Shown here in pieces: positions 53,150-62,140 of a DNA stretch of 64,000 bases (positions are counted from its first letter, which is position 1; every line of letters begins with the position of its first letter). Source of the stretch: Saccharomonospora glauca K62 (GTDB lineage Bacteria; Actinomycetota; Actinomycetes; Mycobacteriales; Pseudonocardiaceae); contig NZ_CM001484.1 of the NCBI RefSeq assembly GCF_000243395.2, forward strand, positions 2,163,747 to 2,227,746, in the 5' to 3' direction. Position numbers and translations under genes: made by a program. The notes beneath the pieces are model-generated. The model did no database searches. It saw only the letters and a program-made list of their open reading frames with translations, and was not told the origin of the DNA.

Positions 53150-54792
53150 TGGCGCCGGAGTCCCCGGAGACGCCGCTGCTGCGGATACGTGACTTGGGGG
53201 TCACCTATCGCACGCCGGGCGGGGAGGTGCCCGCGGTGCGGGGCGTGGACCTCACGCTGCGGGCGGGTGAGACGTTGGGCATCGCGGGTGAGTCCGGGTC
53301 GGGCAAGTCGACCGTGGCGATGAGTGTGCTGCGGTTGCTGCCGAAGTCGGCGACCGTGACCGGTGAGGTGCTGCTGGACGGCGAGGACGTCAACACCATG
53401 CGGTGGGGGCGGCTGCGCGCGGTGCGGTGGTCGGCGGCGTCGATCGTGTTCCAGGGCGCGATGCACGCGCTGAACCCGGTGCGCACCGTGGGGGAGCAGA
53501 TCGCCGAGCCGATCCGCCTGCACACCACCGCCAACGGGGCGACCAAAGATCGGGTGGCGGAGCTGCTGCGGCAGGTGGACCTGCCGCCGGAACGCGCGAA
53601 CGCCTACCCGCACGAGCTGTCCGGCGGGCAGAAGCAGCGCGTCATGATCGCGATGGCGTTGGCGTGCGAGCCGAAGCTGATCCTGGCCGACGAGCCGACC
53701 ACGGCGTTGGACGTGGTGGTGCAGGACCAGGTGCTGCGGTTGCTGAGCGAGCTGGTGGCGCGGCGCGGGATCGGGCTGATCATGATCAGTCACGATCTGG
53801 GGGTGCTGGCGCAGACCTGCGAGCGCATCGCGGTGATGTATCGGGGCGAGCTGGTGGAACAGGGGCCGTCGAGCGAGGTGTTCGATGCGCCCCGCCACGA
53901 GCACACCCGCGCGCTGGCCGCGGCGATCCACCGCATCGGCGACCCCGACACCCGCATGGTCGACGACCGCTCCCCACAGGAGGAGAGCGCCGACGCGGGC
54001 GGGGAGGAGCTGCTGGCCGCCCGCGATCTGGTGGTGACGTTCCGGGACCGGTCCCGGCGTGTGGTGCGCGCGGTCGACGGCGTGGACCTGGGGGTGCGGC
54101 GGGGCGAGATCGTGGCGCTGGTCGGGCAGTCGGGGTCGGGCAAGACCACCCTCGCGCGCACCCTGCTCGGCTTGCAGCGGCCAACGTCGGGGTCGGTGGT
54201 GTTCGACGGTGCGCTGTTGCCGACCTCCACCTCCGGGCTGCGCGCCTACCGGCGACAGGTGCAGTTGGTGTTGCAGGACCCCACCAGCGCGCTCAACCCC
54301 CGCCACACGGTGTACGAGGCGGTGGCGGAAGGGCCTCGCATCCACGGCTTGGAGGGGGAGGAACGGGACCTCGTCGTCGAGGCGTTGGAGGCCGCCGAGT
54401 TGCGCCCCGCCGAGCGGTTTCTGTCACGGCTGCCCCACGAGCTGTCCGGTGGGCAGCGGCAGCGGGTGGTGATCGCGGGCGCGTTGGCGTGTCGGCCCAG
54501 CGTGTTGATCGCCGACGAACCGGTGGCCTCCCTCGACGCCACGGTGCGTAACGAGATCCTGGCGTTGCTGCTGCGGCTGCGGCGGGAGCTCGGGTTGTCG
54601 GCGCTGGTGATCACCCACGACCTCGGGTTGGCGTGGGCCATCGCCGACCGCGTGGCGGTGATGCGGCAGGGCCGGATCGTCGAGCACGGCCCGGTGGAGA
54701 CGGTGCTGCTCAATCCCCGACACGAGTACACCATCTCGCTGTTGGAGGCGTTGCCGACACCTTCGGCGAGCGCATTCCGTCGCGGTGTGTAA
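53149..54792 (+). CDS. Fused double ATPase of the peptide ABC importer (DppD-DppF-like)
   Basis: A 547-residue protein with two complete ATP-binding cassettes. The first has Walker A GESGSGKST near residue 44, signature LSGGQ near 161 and Walker B LILADEPTTAL. The second has Walker A GQSGSGKTT near 325, signature LSGGQ near 430 and Walker B VLIADEPVASLD. Between them is the short oligopeptide-transporter C-terminal region (EHTRALAAAIHRIGDPD). Fusion of the DppD and DppF subunits in one chain is common in actinobacteria. It completes the importer operon. Its stop lies 14 bases before the MptB gene. Confidence 0.94.
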   Translation: MAPESPETPLLRIRDLGVTYRTPGGEVPAVRGVDLTLRAGETLGIAGESGSGKSTVAMSVLRLLPKSATVTGEVLLDGEDVNTMRWGRLRAVRWSAASIVFQGAMHALNPVRTVGEQIAEPIRLHTTANGATKDRVAELLRQVDLPPERANAYPHELSGGQKQRVMIAMALACEPKLILADEPTTALDVVVQDQVLRLLSELVARRGIGLIMISHDLGVLAQTCERIAVMYRGELVEQGPSSEVFDAPRHEHTRALAAAIHRIGDPDTRMVDDRSPQEESADAGGEELLAARDLVVTFRDRSRRVVRAVDGVDLGVRRGEIVALVGQSGSGKTTLARTLLGLQRPTSGSVVFDGALLPTSTSGLRAYRRQVQLVLQDPTSALNPRHTVYEAVAEGPRIHGLEGEERDLVVEALEAAELRPAERFLSRLPHELSGGQRQRVVIAGALACRPSVLIADEPVASLDATVRNEILALLLRLRRELGLSALVITHDLGLAWAIADRVAVMRQGRIVEHGPVETVLLNPRHEYTISLLEALPTPSASAFRRGV

Positions 54793-54806
54793 CCTCAGAA
54801 CGCAGT

Positions 54807-56414
54807 ATGGCCACCACGACCGATTCCGCGCCGAGCGCCGAGACGCCCGCGGAGGAGACCGCAGCGGCACGGCACGCCCGTGCCGGGGAGATGTCCCAGT
54901 TCCCGTACCGCACGATCGCGATGGGTGTCGTCGGCAGTGTGGTACTGATGCTCGCGTCCCTGGGCGCCGGGGGCATCCTCGTGCGCGACCCGATCATCGG
55001 TACCGGACCGCTGTCGTGGATGCGCTACGGCCACGGGCACGCCCTCGCCACCGCCGTGCTCTACGTCGGGTTCGGCCTGGTGGTGTGGGCGTGGGTGCGG
55101 TTGGGGCGCTATGCCCTCGCCGGCCGGATTGGTGCCCGTCCCATCGTCATCGCCGCGTTCGCGTGGATGGCGCCGCTGTTGATCGCGCCGCCGCTGTTCA
55201 CGCGTGACGTGTTCTCCTACCTCGGGCAGGGCGCGCAGCTGTTGCACGGGCTCGACCCGTACGACTACGGGCCCGCCGCGTTGGACGTGCTGCCCGACGT
55301 GGTGCAGAACGTGCACTGGCTGTGGCAGACCACCCCGGCGCCGTACGGGCCGCTGTACCTGCTGGTGGCCAAGCACACCGTCGCCATCACCGGCAACAAC
55401 ATGATCGCCGGGGTCATCCTGACCAGGGTGATCATGCTCGCCGGGCTGGCCGGTCTGCTGTGGGCGCTGCCGAAGCTGGTGCGTCATCTGGGGGGACGGC
55501 TGCCGGTGACCATGTGGTTGACGGTGGCCAGCCCGATGATGGTGATCCACCTCGTCGGTGGCCCGCACAACGACCTGCTCATGCTCGCGTTCCTCACCAT
55601 CGGCGTGTGGGCCGCGCTGGAACGCAAGCATGCTCTGGCGATCGCGCTCGTCACCGTCGGCATGCTGATCAAACCGACCGCGGCCGTGGCGCTGCCGTTC
55701 CTGGTGTGGGTGTGGGCCAACCGGCTGCCGGGTGAGGAGAGCCTGTTCCGCCGGTTCGTCAAGGCGGTCGTCCCGTCGTTGGCGATCTTCGGGGTGGTGT
55801 TCACGGTCGGCACCTGGGTGTCGCTGGGCTCGTTCAACCTGGGGTGGGTCACCGGCCTGCAAGCCCCCCAGCTGATCGCGAACTGGCTGAACTTCCCCAC
55901 CGGACTCGGCGAGATCGCCCACACCCTGGTGAACCTCGTCGTCGACGTGCCGTCGTCACCGTTCGTGACCGTGGCGCGCGGGGCGGCGTGGCTGGCGCTG
56001 GTCGGGGTGATGGTGTGGCAGTGGTGGAAGGCGCGCCACGGTGGCCGGGAAGCCATCATGCGCATGGGCATCACGCTGCTCGCCGTGGCGATCTTCGCGC
56101 CCCCCACGCTGCCGTGGTACCTGACGTGGGGTTTTGTGATCCTGTCGGCGTTCCCGTGGCGGCGCGTGCACCTCGCCGTCATGGTGGCCGTGTCGATGTT
56201 TTTGGTGCTGGTGTACTACCCGACCGGGGAGCAGAGCCTCTACGACTGGTGGTTCATCATCGGTGTGATCGCCGCCAGCCTCTACGGGGCCGCGTCGCTG
56301 CTCAAACCGGACCCGCTCGGCCTGATCGAGGCGTGGCGGCGCCACCCGGTCACCGAGCACCGGGCCGAGGAGCGGCGGGCGGAGGAGACGCCGACCAGCC
56401 ACGCCACGTCCTGA
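54807..56414 (+). CDS. mptB: Polyprenol-phosphomannose-dependent alpha-1,6-mannosyltransferase (MptB-like)
   Basis: A 535-residue GT-C membrane glycosyltransferase. A polar N-terminus of ~35 residues precedes about 12-13 hydrophobic helices. The first extracytoplasmic loop has APPLFTRDVFSYLGQGAQLL with the acidic catalytic-type residue, followed by DPYDYGPAALDVLPDVV and the NVHWLWQTTPAPYGPLYLLV segment. MptB builds the alpha-1,6-mannan core of lipomannan or lipoglycan in mycolata and relatives. ATG 54807 is chosen; the upstream frame lies in the ATPase gene. Its last 65 bases overlap the convergent PPOX gene. Confidence 0.9.
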   Translation: MATTTDSAPSAETPAEETAAARHARAGEMSQFPYRTIAMGVVGSVVLMLASLGAGGILVRDPIIGTGPLSWMRYGHGHALATAVLYVGFGLVVWAWVRLGRYALAGRIGARPIVIAAFAWMAPLLIAPPLFTRDVFSYLGQGAQLLHGLDPYDYGPAALDVLPDVVQNVHWLWQTTPAPYGPLYLLVAKHTVAITGNNMIAGVILTRVIMLAGLAGLLWALPKLVRHLGGRLPVTMWLTVASPMMVIHLVGGPHNDLLMLAFLTIGVWAALERKHALAIALVTVGMLIKPTAAVALPFLVWVWANRLPGEESLFRRFVKAVVPSLAIFGVVFTVGTWVSLGSFNLGWVTGLQAPQLIANWLNFPTGLGEIAHTLVNLVVDVPSSPFVTVARGAAWLALVGVMVWQWWKARHGGREAIMRMGITLLAVAIFAPPTLPWYLTWGFVILSAFPWRRVHLAVMVAVSMFLVLVYYPTGEQSLYDWWFIIGVIAASLYGAASLLKPDPLGLIEAWRRHPVTEHRAEERRAEETPTSHATS

Positions 56415-56790
56415 CCCGCACCCGCACCACGGGCCCGGCGGGTGGGGTGCGCCGGTACTGCTCGTACTTGGCCGCCAGCGCCGCCACCGCCGCCTCGTCG
56501 GTCGGGTTGATCGTGGCGTGCCCGTCCAGGCGCACCCACCACAGGCGGGACCACTCCTCGTCGTAGTGGTCCACCAGCAGCGACACGACCGGGTTCACGG
56601 CGATGTTGCGTAACCGGCGCAACGCCCGCGTCGTCTTCGGTTTCGCGTCCACGGCCCACACCACGTCGTCGCCGTCGCAGGCGAACGTCACCGGCACCAG
56701 ATGCGGAACCCCGTCGGCGTCCGCGGTGGCCAACCGCGCCACCCGCGCCGCCGTGAACAACCGCCGCGCCGTCGCCGCGTCCATGCGCAT
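56350..56790 (-). CDS. PPOX-class F420-dependent oxidoreductase (TIGR03668-like)
   Basis: A 146-residue split-barrel flavin/deazaflavin-binding protein. It begins MDAATARRLFTAARVARLAT, followed by the typical strand HLVPVTFACDGDDVVWAVD, KPKTTRALRRLRNIAVNP and SRLWWVRLDGHATI. Family members bind F420 and reduce various substrates. ATG 56790 follows a TAGGCT -10 box by eight bases, so the message is probably leaderless; ATG 56784 is two codons downstream. Its last 65 bases overlap the end of the convergent mptB gene, so the C-terminal ~20 residues are encoded antisense to MptB's tail. Confidence 0.88.
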   Translation of the reverse strand: MRMDAATARRLFTAARVARLATADADGVPHLVPVTFACDGDDVVWAVDAKPKTTRALRRLRNIAVNPVVSLLVDHYDEEWSRLWWVRLDGHATINPTDEAAVAALAAKYEQYRRTPPAGPVVRVRVRTWRGWSASPPPAAPRPGAR

Positions 56791-56798
56791 ACCCCGAC

Positions 56799-56804
56799 AG
56801 CCTA
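56799..56804 (-). promoter_or_regulatory. -10 box of a probable leaderless promoter
   Basis: TAGGCT on the minus strand, eight bases before ATG 56790. The same hexamer precedes the S9 peptidase gene. Confidence 0.5.
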
Positions 56805-56852
56805 GGCGGCCCCGCGCCGGTGCCGTCGCGGCCGAAAGGGGAGAGTGTGGGG

Positions 56853-57770
56853 TCACTCCTCGGCCACGACGGTGAGGGTGCCCGCATCGGCGTCGAGCTC
56901 GGCGGTCAGCCCCAACGGCACCGCGAACGCCCCCGGATGGTGACCGACGTTGACCTGCCAGGCCATCGGCACCCCCAACGGGGCCAGCCGGTCGAGCAGG
57001 ACCTCCCGCACCACGTCCCGGTCGTTCCCGCAGTCGGTCCACGACCCGAGCGCGAGCCCCGCCACCTCCCGGAACCAGCCCGCCCGCAGCAGCTGGGTCA
57101 GCATCCGGTCGATCCGGTAAGGCTCCTCGTCGAGATCCTCCAACACCGCGATCGCCCCGCGCGCCGGACGGAACTCCGGAGCACCGACGCCGGCGGCGAG
57201 TACCGAGAGGTTGCCGCCGGCCAACCGGCCGCGGGCCCGGCCGGGACACAGCGTCTCCGCCGCCGGACTGGCCAGCGTCCGCGCCCCGACCGGGTCGAAC
57301 AACACCTTGCGCAGGTGGTCGGCGGCCACCTCGTCGAAGTAGGAGGTGGCCGGCATCGACGCCAGGACCGTCGGCACCCCCACGAACGCGGCGATCGCCG
57401 CGTGCAGGGCCGTGGCGTCGCTGGAGCCGACGAACACGGTCGGCCCGGAACGGCGCACCGCGTCCCAGTCCACGAGGTCGATCACGCGGTGGCCGCCGTA
57501 GCCGCCCCGCACCGCGATCACCGCGCGCACCTCCGGGTCCCGCCACGCGCGTTCGAAGTCGCGGGCCCGGTCGGCGTCGGTGGCCGCGAGGTAGTCCAGC
57601 CTCGGGTGCCGCGCGCGCACGCTCGCGCCGAGCCGCACCCGCAACCCCCAGGACTCCAACACCGCCACGCCCCGCCGCAGCGCGTCGTCGTCCACCGGGC
57701 TCGAACACGCCACGAGCGCCACCGTGTCCCCCGCCCGCACCGGGGCGAGCCTGTTCCCGCGGTCGGTCAT
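56853..57770 (-). CDS. LD-carboxypeptidase (peptidase S66)
   Basis: A 305-residue S66 serine peptidase. The N-terminal domain has GDTVALVACSSPVDDDALRRG and the AVIAVRGGYGGHRVIDLVDW segment; the nucleophile region is VFVGSSDATALHAAI (GSSD type), and the Glu/His of the triad lie in the second half (GAIAVLEDLDEEPYRIDRML and NVGHHPGAFAVPLG). LD-carboxypeptidases remove D-Ala from tetrapeptides during peptidoglycan recycling; some relatives (MccF) give peptide-antibiotic immunity. ATG 57770 lies four bases after the S9 peptidase stop. Confidence 0.92.
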   Translation of the reverse strand: MTDRGNRLAPVRAGDTVALVACSSPVDDDALRRGVAVLESWGLRVRLGASVRARHPRLDYLAATDADRARDFERAWRDPEVRAVIAVRGGYGGHRVIDLVDWDAVRRSGPTVFVGSSDATALHAAIAAFVGVPTVLASMPATSYFDEVAADHLRKVLFDPVGARTLASPAAETLCPGRARGRLAGGNLSVLAAGVGAPEFRPARGAIAVLEDLDEEPYRIDRMLTQLLRAGWFREVAGLALGSWTDCGNDRDVVREVLLDRLAPLGVPMAWQVNVGHHPGAFAVPLGLTAELDADAGTLTVVAEE

Positions 57771-57774
57771 CGGG

Positions 57775-59712
57775 TCACCGCCGCAACTCCACCGGCGGCA
57801 CGCCGGGGGTGGCAAACCCGAACACCTGCCCGTAGAAGGCCAGTTCGGCGTGCAGGGCGGCCACGATCGTCTCCGCCTTGCGGAAACCGTGCTGTTCCCC
57901 CGCAAACGTCACCAGCGCATGCGGGATGCCGCTGCCGTGGAGGGCGGCCACGAACCGTTCCGCCTGCTCGGGTGGGCAGATCTCGTCCTCCAGGCCCTGC
58001 AACAGCAACACCGGCCCGGCGAGTGAGTCGAGGTTGTGCAACGGGGAGCGGGCCGGGTAGCGGCCGTCGGTGTCCGGCAGCGGCCCCACCAGGCCCTCGA
58101 CGTAGCGGGACTCGAAGTCGTGGGTCTCCCCACCGGCGCTGCTCCAGGGCAGCAGGTCCAGGATCGGGTACTTCGCGGTGGCGGCCCGGTAGATGCGTTG
58201 CGAGGTGATGGAGGCGGCCGCGGTGAACCCGCCCGCGCTGCCACCCCGGATCGCCAACCGCCGCTCGTCGGCCACCCCTTCCTCGACCAGGGTCCGCGCC
58301 ACCGCGGCGCAGTCGGCCACGTCGACCACGCCCCACTGGCCGCGCAGCCGCTCCCGGTAGCGGCGGCCGTATCCGGTGGAGCCGCCGTAGTCCACGGCCA
58401 CCACCCCGATCCCGCGGCTGGTGAAGTAGGCGAAGTCCAAGTCGAGCACCGCGTGGTTACGGCCGGTGGGCCCGCCGTGGACGTGCACCAGATACGGCGG
58501 TTTCTCCCCCTCGGGGCCGACGTGGTCGGGGTTGTGCGGCGCGTACACGTAGGCGGGGATGCGGCTGCCGTCGTCGGCGGTGAACGACCGCACCCGCGGC
58601 ACCGGCAGGTACTCGGCGGGCGGGGTCGGCGGTGGGGGTGTCAGGTCGGTCACCGTGCCGTCCCGCGCATCGACCCGCACCACGGCGGCGCCGCGCCGCG
58701 GACCCGCCGCGACCCCCACCACCCCGTGGCCGTGACGCGCGAGCGTCGGGGTCCACGCGGTGAGCTCCTCCGCCACCGGCGTGACCTCTCCGGTGGCCTC
58801 GTCGAGCACCGCCAGCCCGTGCGCGGTCAGCACGGCGTACCGGCCCCCACCGAGCGGGGTCAGCCACCGCGACCCCAACTTCCACAGCGGGCCACCCAAC
58901 TCCCGCTCCACCGAGGTCAACGGGGTCAGCGACGCCCGGTCGGCGTCGAGTGTGACGCGGTGCGGCACCCACCACCCGCCGGGGTCGGCGATCACCAGCA
59001 GCGCACCCGGACCGTCCCAGTCGAGCTGACACACCGACACCCCGTCGCCGCCCGCCACGACCCGGTGCGGCCCGAACGTGCCGTCGGCGCGGACCTCGGC
59101 CACGCACACCACCGTCGCGTCCCACGGCATGGCGGGATGGTCCCACCCCAACCACGCGGCGTGCCGACCGTCGGGGGACAGCTGCGGGGAGGACAGGAAG
59201 TGGTGCGAGACAGCCAACACCCGCGGCTCGCCCCCGGACACCGGCACCGCCACCAGATCCCGTGCCACGTCGGCGCGGCCCGAGCCGGTCACCCGTTCCC
59301 GAACCGCCCACACCTCACCGGGCGGCCCCGGCCGCAGATCGGCGAACCGCACCCCGTGAGGGTGCTCGGGGGCCGGGGTGAGCGCCGTGACGGTCCCGTC
59401 GCGCAGATCCCGCGCGTACAGACGCTGATCGTCCCAGTGCGTGAACACCAGCAGGTCACCGACCACCAGCCACGGGCGGCCGCCGTACTCGTGCACGCGG
59501 TTGCGCGCGTTCCACGGCGCGGGCAGCATGTCCTCCACCTCGCCGTCGAGGAGGCGCACCACCGCCACGCGCCCGTTCTCGTCGGGCCGGGACTCCGCCC
59601 ACCACACCGTGTCGTCCACGACGTCCACCCAGTGCGGGGTGACCCCGGCCGAGGCGACGTCGTGCGCGCTGATCGGTGACGTCCAACTGCCGTAAGGTGC
59701 GATCGAAGGCAT
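57775..59712 (-). CDS. S9-family prolyl oligopeptidase/dipeptidyl aminopeptidase
   Basis: A 645-residue serine peptidase. Residues 1-380 form a beta-propeller (VWWAESRPDENGRVAVVRLL, SSPQLSPDGRHAAWLGWDHP). The C-terminal alpha/beta-hydrolase domain has the nucleophile elbow GGSAGG in AIRGGSAGGFTAAASI, the Asp in LLQGLEDEICPPEQ and the His in FAGEQHGFRK. Such enzymes cut short, often proline-containing peptides. ATG 59712 follows a TAGGCT -10 box by six bases. It forms a two-gene operon with the LD-carboxypeptidase gene. Confidence 0.93.
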   Translation of the reverse strand: MPSIAPYGSWTSPISAHDVASAGVTPHWVDVVDDTVWWAESRPDENGRVAVVRLLDGEVEDMLPAPWNARNRVHEYGGRPWLVVGDLLVFTHWDDQRLYARDLRDGTVTALTPAPEHPHGVRFADLRPGPPGEVWAVRERVTGSGRADVARDLVAVPVSGGEPRVLAVSHHFLSSPQLSPDGRHAAWLGWDHPAMPWDATVVCVAEVRADGTFGPHRVVAGGDGVSVCQLDWDGPGALLVIADPGGWWVPHRVTLDADRASLTPLTSVERELGGPLWKLGSRWLTPLGGGRYAVLTAHGLAVLDEATGEVTPVAEELTAWTPTLARHGHGVVGVAAGPRRGAAVVRVDARDGTVTDLTPPPPTPPAEYLPVPRVRSFTADDGSRIPAYVYAPHNPDHVGPEGEKPPYLVHVHGGPTGRNHAVLDLDFAYFTSRGIGVVAVDYGGSTGYGRRYRERLRGQWGVVDVADCAAVARTLVEEGVADERRLAIRGGSAGGFTAAASITSQRIYRAATAKYPILDLLPWSSAGGETHDFESRYVEGLVGPLPDTDGRYPARSPLHNLDSLAGPVLLLQGLEDEICPPEQAERFVAALHGSGIPHALVTFAGEQHGFRKAETIVAALHAELAFYGQVFGFATPGVPPVELRR

Positions 59713-59718
59713 TGCGCC

Positions 59719-59724
59719 AGCCTA
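59719..59724 (-). promoter_or_regulatory. -10 box of a probable leaderless promoter
   Basis: TAGGCT on the minus strand, six bases before the ATG of the S9 peptidase gene; no ribosome-binding site between them. Confidence 0.5.
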
Positions 59725-59795
59725 GAAGATCTTGAGTGAGACTCCAGCCCCCGAACGCGCTCCGGCGCCGCAATTAGCATAGGGTCGTAGGTGCC

Positions 59796-60374
59796 ATGGC
59801 TCGTGTCATTCACGTTTTCCGTCAACCCGACCGTTTCGTCGCGGGCACCGTCGGGCCGCCCGGTGACCGCACGTTCTACCTTCAAGCCCGCGAGGACGCG
59901 CGCACCATCAGCGTGACCATCGAAAAGCAGCAGGTCGCGGTGCTGGCCGAACGCCTGACGTCGCTGCTGGAGGAGATCGCCACCCGCTTCGGGGCCGACA
60001 CCGGCGCCGACGTCACCGACGACCTCATCGACACCGACCCCCTCGACGTGCCCGTGGAGGAGGAGTTCCGGGTCGGCACGATGGGACTCGGCTGGGACGC
60101 CGAGAGTAAATCCGTGGTGATCGAACTGCTCGCCATCACCGACACGGAGATCGACGAAGCCGTCGTGCTCGACGACACCGAGGAAGGCCCCGACGCCGTG
60201 CGGGTGTTCCTCACCCCCGCCGCCGCCCGCGCCTTCGCCGCCCGCGCCGACCGGGTCGTCAACGCCGGCCGGAAACCCTGCCCGCTGTGCGGGGAACCCC
60301 TCGACCCCTCCGGGCACATCTGTCCCCGCCAGAACGGATACCGGCGCGGCACCGAGCTGGCCGACGAGGACTGA
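59796..60374 (+). CDS. DUF3090-family protein
   Basis: A 192-residue protein of the DUF3090 family. It starts ARVIHVFRQPDRFVAGTVG, followed by RTFYLQAREDARTISVTIEK, and ends with a zinc-ribbon-like CPLCGEPLDPSGHICPR (two CxxC-type pairs). Function is unknown. It is normally found beside SCO1664 and a histidine phosphatase gene in actinobacteria; the phosphatase here is 19 kb upstream. It is 8 bases from the SCO1664 gene and clearly co-transcribed with it. TAGGGT and TAGGTG sequences lie just upstream of the ATG. Confidence 0.92.
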   Translation: MARVIHVFRQPDRFVAGTVGPPGDRTFYLQAREDARTISVTIEKQQVAVLAERLTSLLEEIATRFGADTGADVTDDLIDTDPLDVPVEEEFRVGTMGLGWDAESKSVVIELLAITDTEIDEAVVLDDTEEGPDAVRVFLTPAAARAFAARADRVVNAGRKPCPLCGEPLDPSGHICPRQNGYRRGTELADED

Positions 60375-60381
60375 CCCCACG

Positions 60382-61188
60382 GTGGTCGACCACGTGCGGG
60401 CCGGTGACCCCGCGGCCCTCGACCTGATCACCCACGGCACCCTCGACGTCCGGGGGCGGGTCGTGGACGCCTCCAACCTCACCCTGTTCTGCACCGTCGA
60501 ACTCGACGGACTCACCGCGAACGCCGTGTACAAGCCGGTGGCGGGGGAGCGGCCCCTGTGGGACTTCCCCGACGGCACCCTCGCCGGACGCGAGGTCGCC
60601 ACCTACCTGATCTCGGACGCCATCGGGTTGGGACACGTGCCCCCGACCGTGCTGCGGGATGGGCCCTTGGGGGAGGGCATGGTGCAGTTGTGGATCGACA
60701 CCGTCGACGACGGCGACCTCGTCGAGGTGTTCCCACCCGAGGACCTCCCCGAAGGTTGGCGTGTGGTGCTGCACGCCGCCGACGCCGACGACCGCCCCGT
60801 CGTCCTGGCCCACGCCGACCACCCCGGCGTCGCCGAACTCGCCGCGCTCGACGTCGTCGTCAACAACACCGACCGCAAGGGCGGGCACGTCCTCCACGGC
60901 GCCGACGGCTTCGTCTACGGCGTCGACCACGGCATCTGCCTGCACACCGACCCGAAACTCCGCACCGTGCTGTGGGGCTGGATCGGCGAACCCCTGCCCG
61001 ACGACGTCGTCGACAAACTCCGCAAACTCCGCTTCGCCCTCGACCACGACCTCGCCACCGCGCTCGCCCCCCACCTGACGGCGGCCGAGATCGGCGCGGT
61101 CGCCGACCGCGCCGACGCGCTGCTGTCCGCCGGGGTCTTCCCCGCACCCCGCGGTGACTGGCGCGCCCTGCCCTGGCCCTTGTTCTGA
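60382..61188 (+). CDS. SCO1664-family protein (kinase-like fold)
   Basis: A 268-residue protein of the SCO1664 family, distantly related to phosphatidylinositol 3/4-kinase-like folds. Visible landmarks are AVYKPVAGERPLWDFPDGTL (Lys in a strand), REVATYLISDAIGLGHVPPT, and the late DVVVNNTDRKGGHVLHGADG with GVDHGICLH, where the NNTDRKGGH and DHG segments look like catalytic and metal loops of an atypical kinase. The substrate is unknown to me. GTG 60382 lies 7 bases after the DUF3090 stop. Confidence 0.9.
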   Translation: MVDHVRAGDPAALDLITHGTLDVRGRVVDASNLTLFCTVELDGLTANAVYKPVAGERPLWDFPDGTLAGREVATYLISDAIGLGHVPPTVLRDGPLGEGMVQLWIDTVDDGDLVEVFPPEDLPEGWRVVLHAADADDRPVVLAHADHPGVAELAALDVVVNNTDRKGGHVLHGADGFVYGVDHGICLHTDPKLRTVLWGWIGEPLPDDVVDKLRKLRFALDHDLATALAPHLTAAEIGAVADRADALLSAGVFPAPRGDWRALPWPLF

Positions 61189-61235
61189 CCACCCCGTCCC
61201 GGCGTGGCGAGGCGAGCACCACCCGCCTCGCCGAC

Positions 61236-61241
61236 TACGGT
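61236..61241 (+). promoter_or_regulatory. -10 box of a probable leaderless promoter
   Basis: TACGGT eight bases before GTG 61250, no ribosome-binding site between them. Confidence 0.45.
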
Positions 61242-61249
61242 CACTGCTC

Positions 61250-62059
61250 GTGCGTTCCCACTCCTATGACGACGTGCTGGCCACCCCGCGCCGCCGCCGG
61301 CGGACCCCCTCGGTGCCCGCCGAACCGGGACTCGTGGTGGAGGACGCCGCCAGCGGGTTCTGCGGCGCGGTGGTGCGCTGCGAACCCGGCGGTGTCGTGC
61401 TGGAGGACCGCCACGGCCGCCACCGCGTGTTCCCGTTCGGGCCCGCCGCGTTCCTCCTCGACGGCGACCCCGTCACCCTCACCCCACCCCGCGCCCCGGT
61501 GCGCGCCGTACCGGCTCGCTCGGCGTCCGGGTCCGTCCGCCTCGACGGGCTGCGCGCCCGCGTCGCCCGCGGCTCCCGGATCTGGGTGGAGGGCCTGCAC
61601 GACGCCGAACTCCTCGAACGGGTCTGGGGACACGACCTGCGGGTGGAAGGCGTGGTCGTCGAACCCCTCGACGGCGTGGAGGGGCTCGCCGAGCGCATCG
61701 CCGCGTTCGACCCGGCTCCGGGCCGACGCCTGGGGATCCTGGTCGACCACCTGGTGGACGGCAGCAAGGAGTCCCGGCTGGCCTCCGCGATCGACCACGA
61801 GCACGTCCTCGTCACCGGCCACCCCTACGTCGACGTGTGGCAGGCGGTGAAACCCGCCAGCGTCGGCATCCCCGCCTGGCCCACCGTCCCCAAGGGGCGG
61901 GACTGGAAGACCGGGGTGTGCGCGGCACTCGGCTGGGGAAACCCCGGCGAGGGCTGGCGGCGCGTCCTGGCGGGCGTGACCAGCTTCCGCGACCTGGAAC
62001 CACCCTTGCTCGGGGCGGTCGAGCGTTTGATCGATTTCGTCACCGACGACACCGCGTGA
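61250..62059 (+). CDS. DUF3097-family protein
   Basis: A 269-residue protein of DUF3097. It starts MRSHSYDDVLATPRRRRRTP, then a small beta barrel (GAVVRCEPGGVVLEDRHGRHRVF), then a TOPRIM-like part (SRIWVEGLHDAELLERVWG, LGILVDHLVDGSKESRLA, HVLVTGHPYVDVWQAV). The E-G-L-H-D and D-H-L-V-D motifs resemble the acidic motifs of TOPRIM nucleases/primases, so a nucleic-acid role is possible. It is 61 bases after the SCO1664 gene but has its own likely leaderless promoter. Confidence 0.9.
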   Translation: MRSHSYDDVLATPRRRRRTPSVPAEPGLVVEDAASGFCGAVVRCEPGGVVLEDRHGRHRVFPFGPAAFLLDGDPVTLTPPRAPVRAVPARSASGSVRLDGLRARVARGSRIWVEGLHDAELLERVWGHDLRVEGVVVEPLDGVEGLAERIAAFDPAPGRRLGILVDHLVDGSKESRLASAIDHEHVLVTGHPYVDVWQAVKPASVGIPAWPTVPKGRDWKTGVCAALGWGNPGEGWRRVLAGVTSFRDLEPPLLGAVERLIDFVTDDTA

Positions 62060-62140
62060 CGTGACAGAGGGAAGGTAACGGCTGAGACACGGCGTGACGG
62101 CTACCCGATATCGTGATCGGGGATCTGGGAGCATAGGCCC

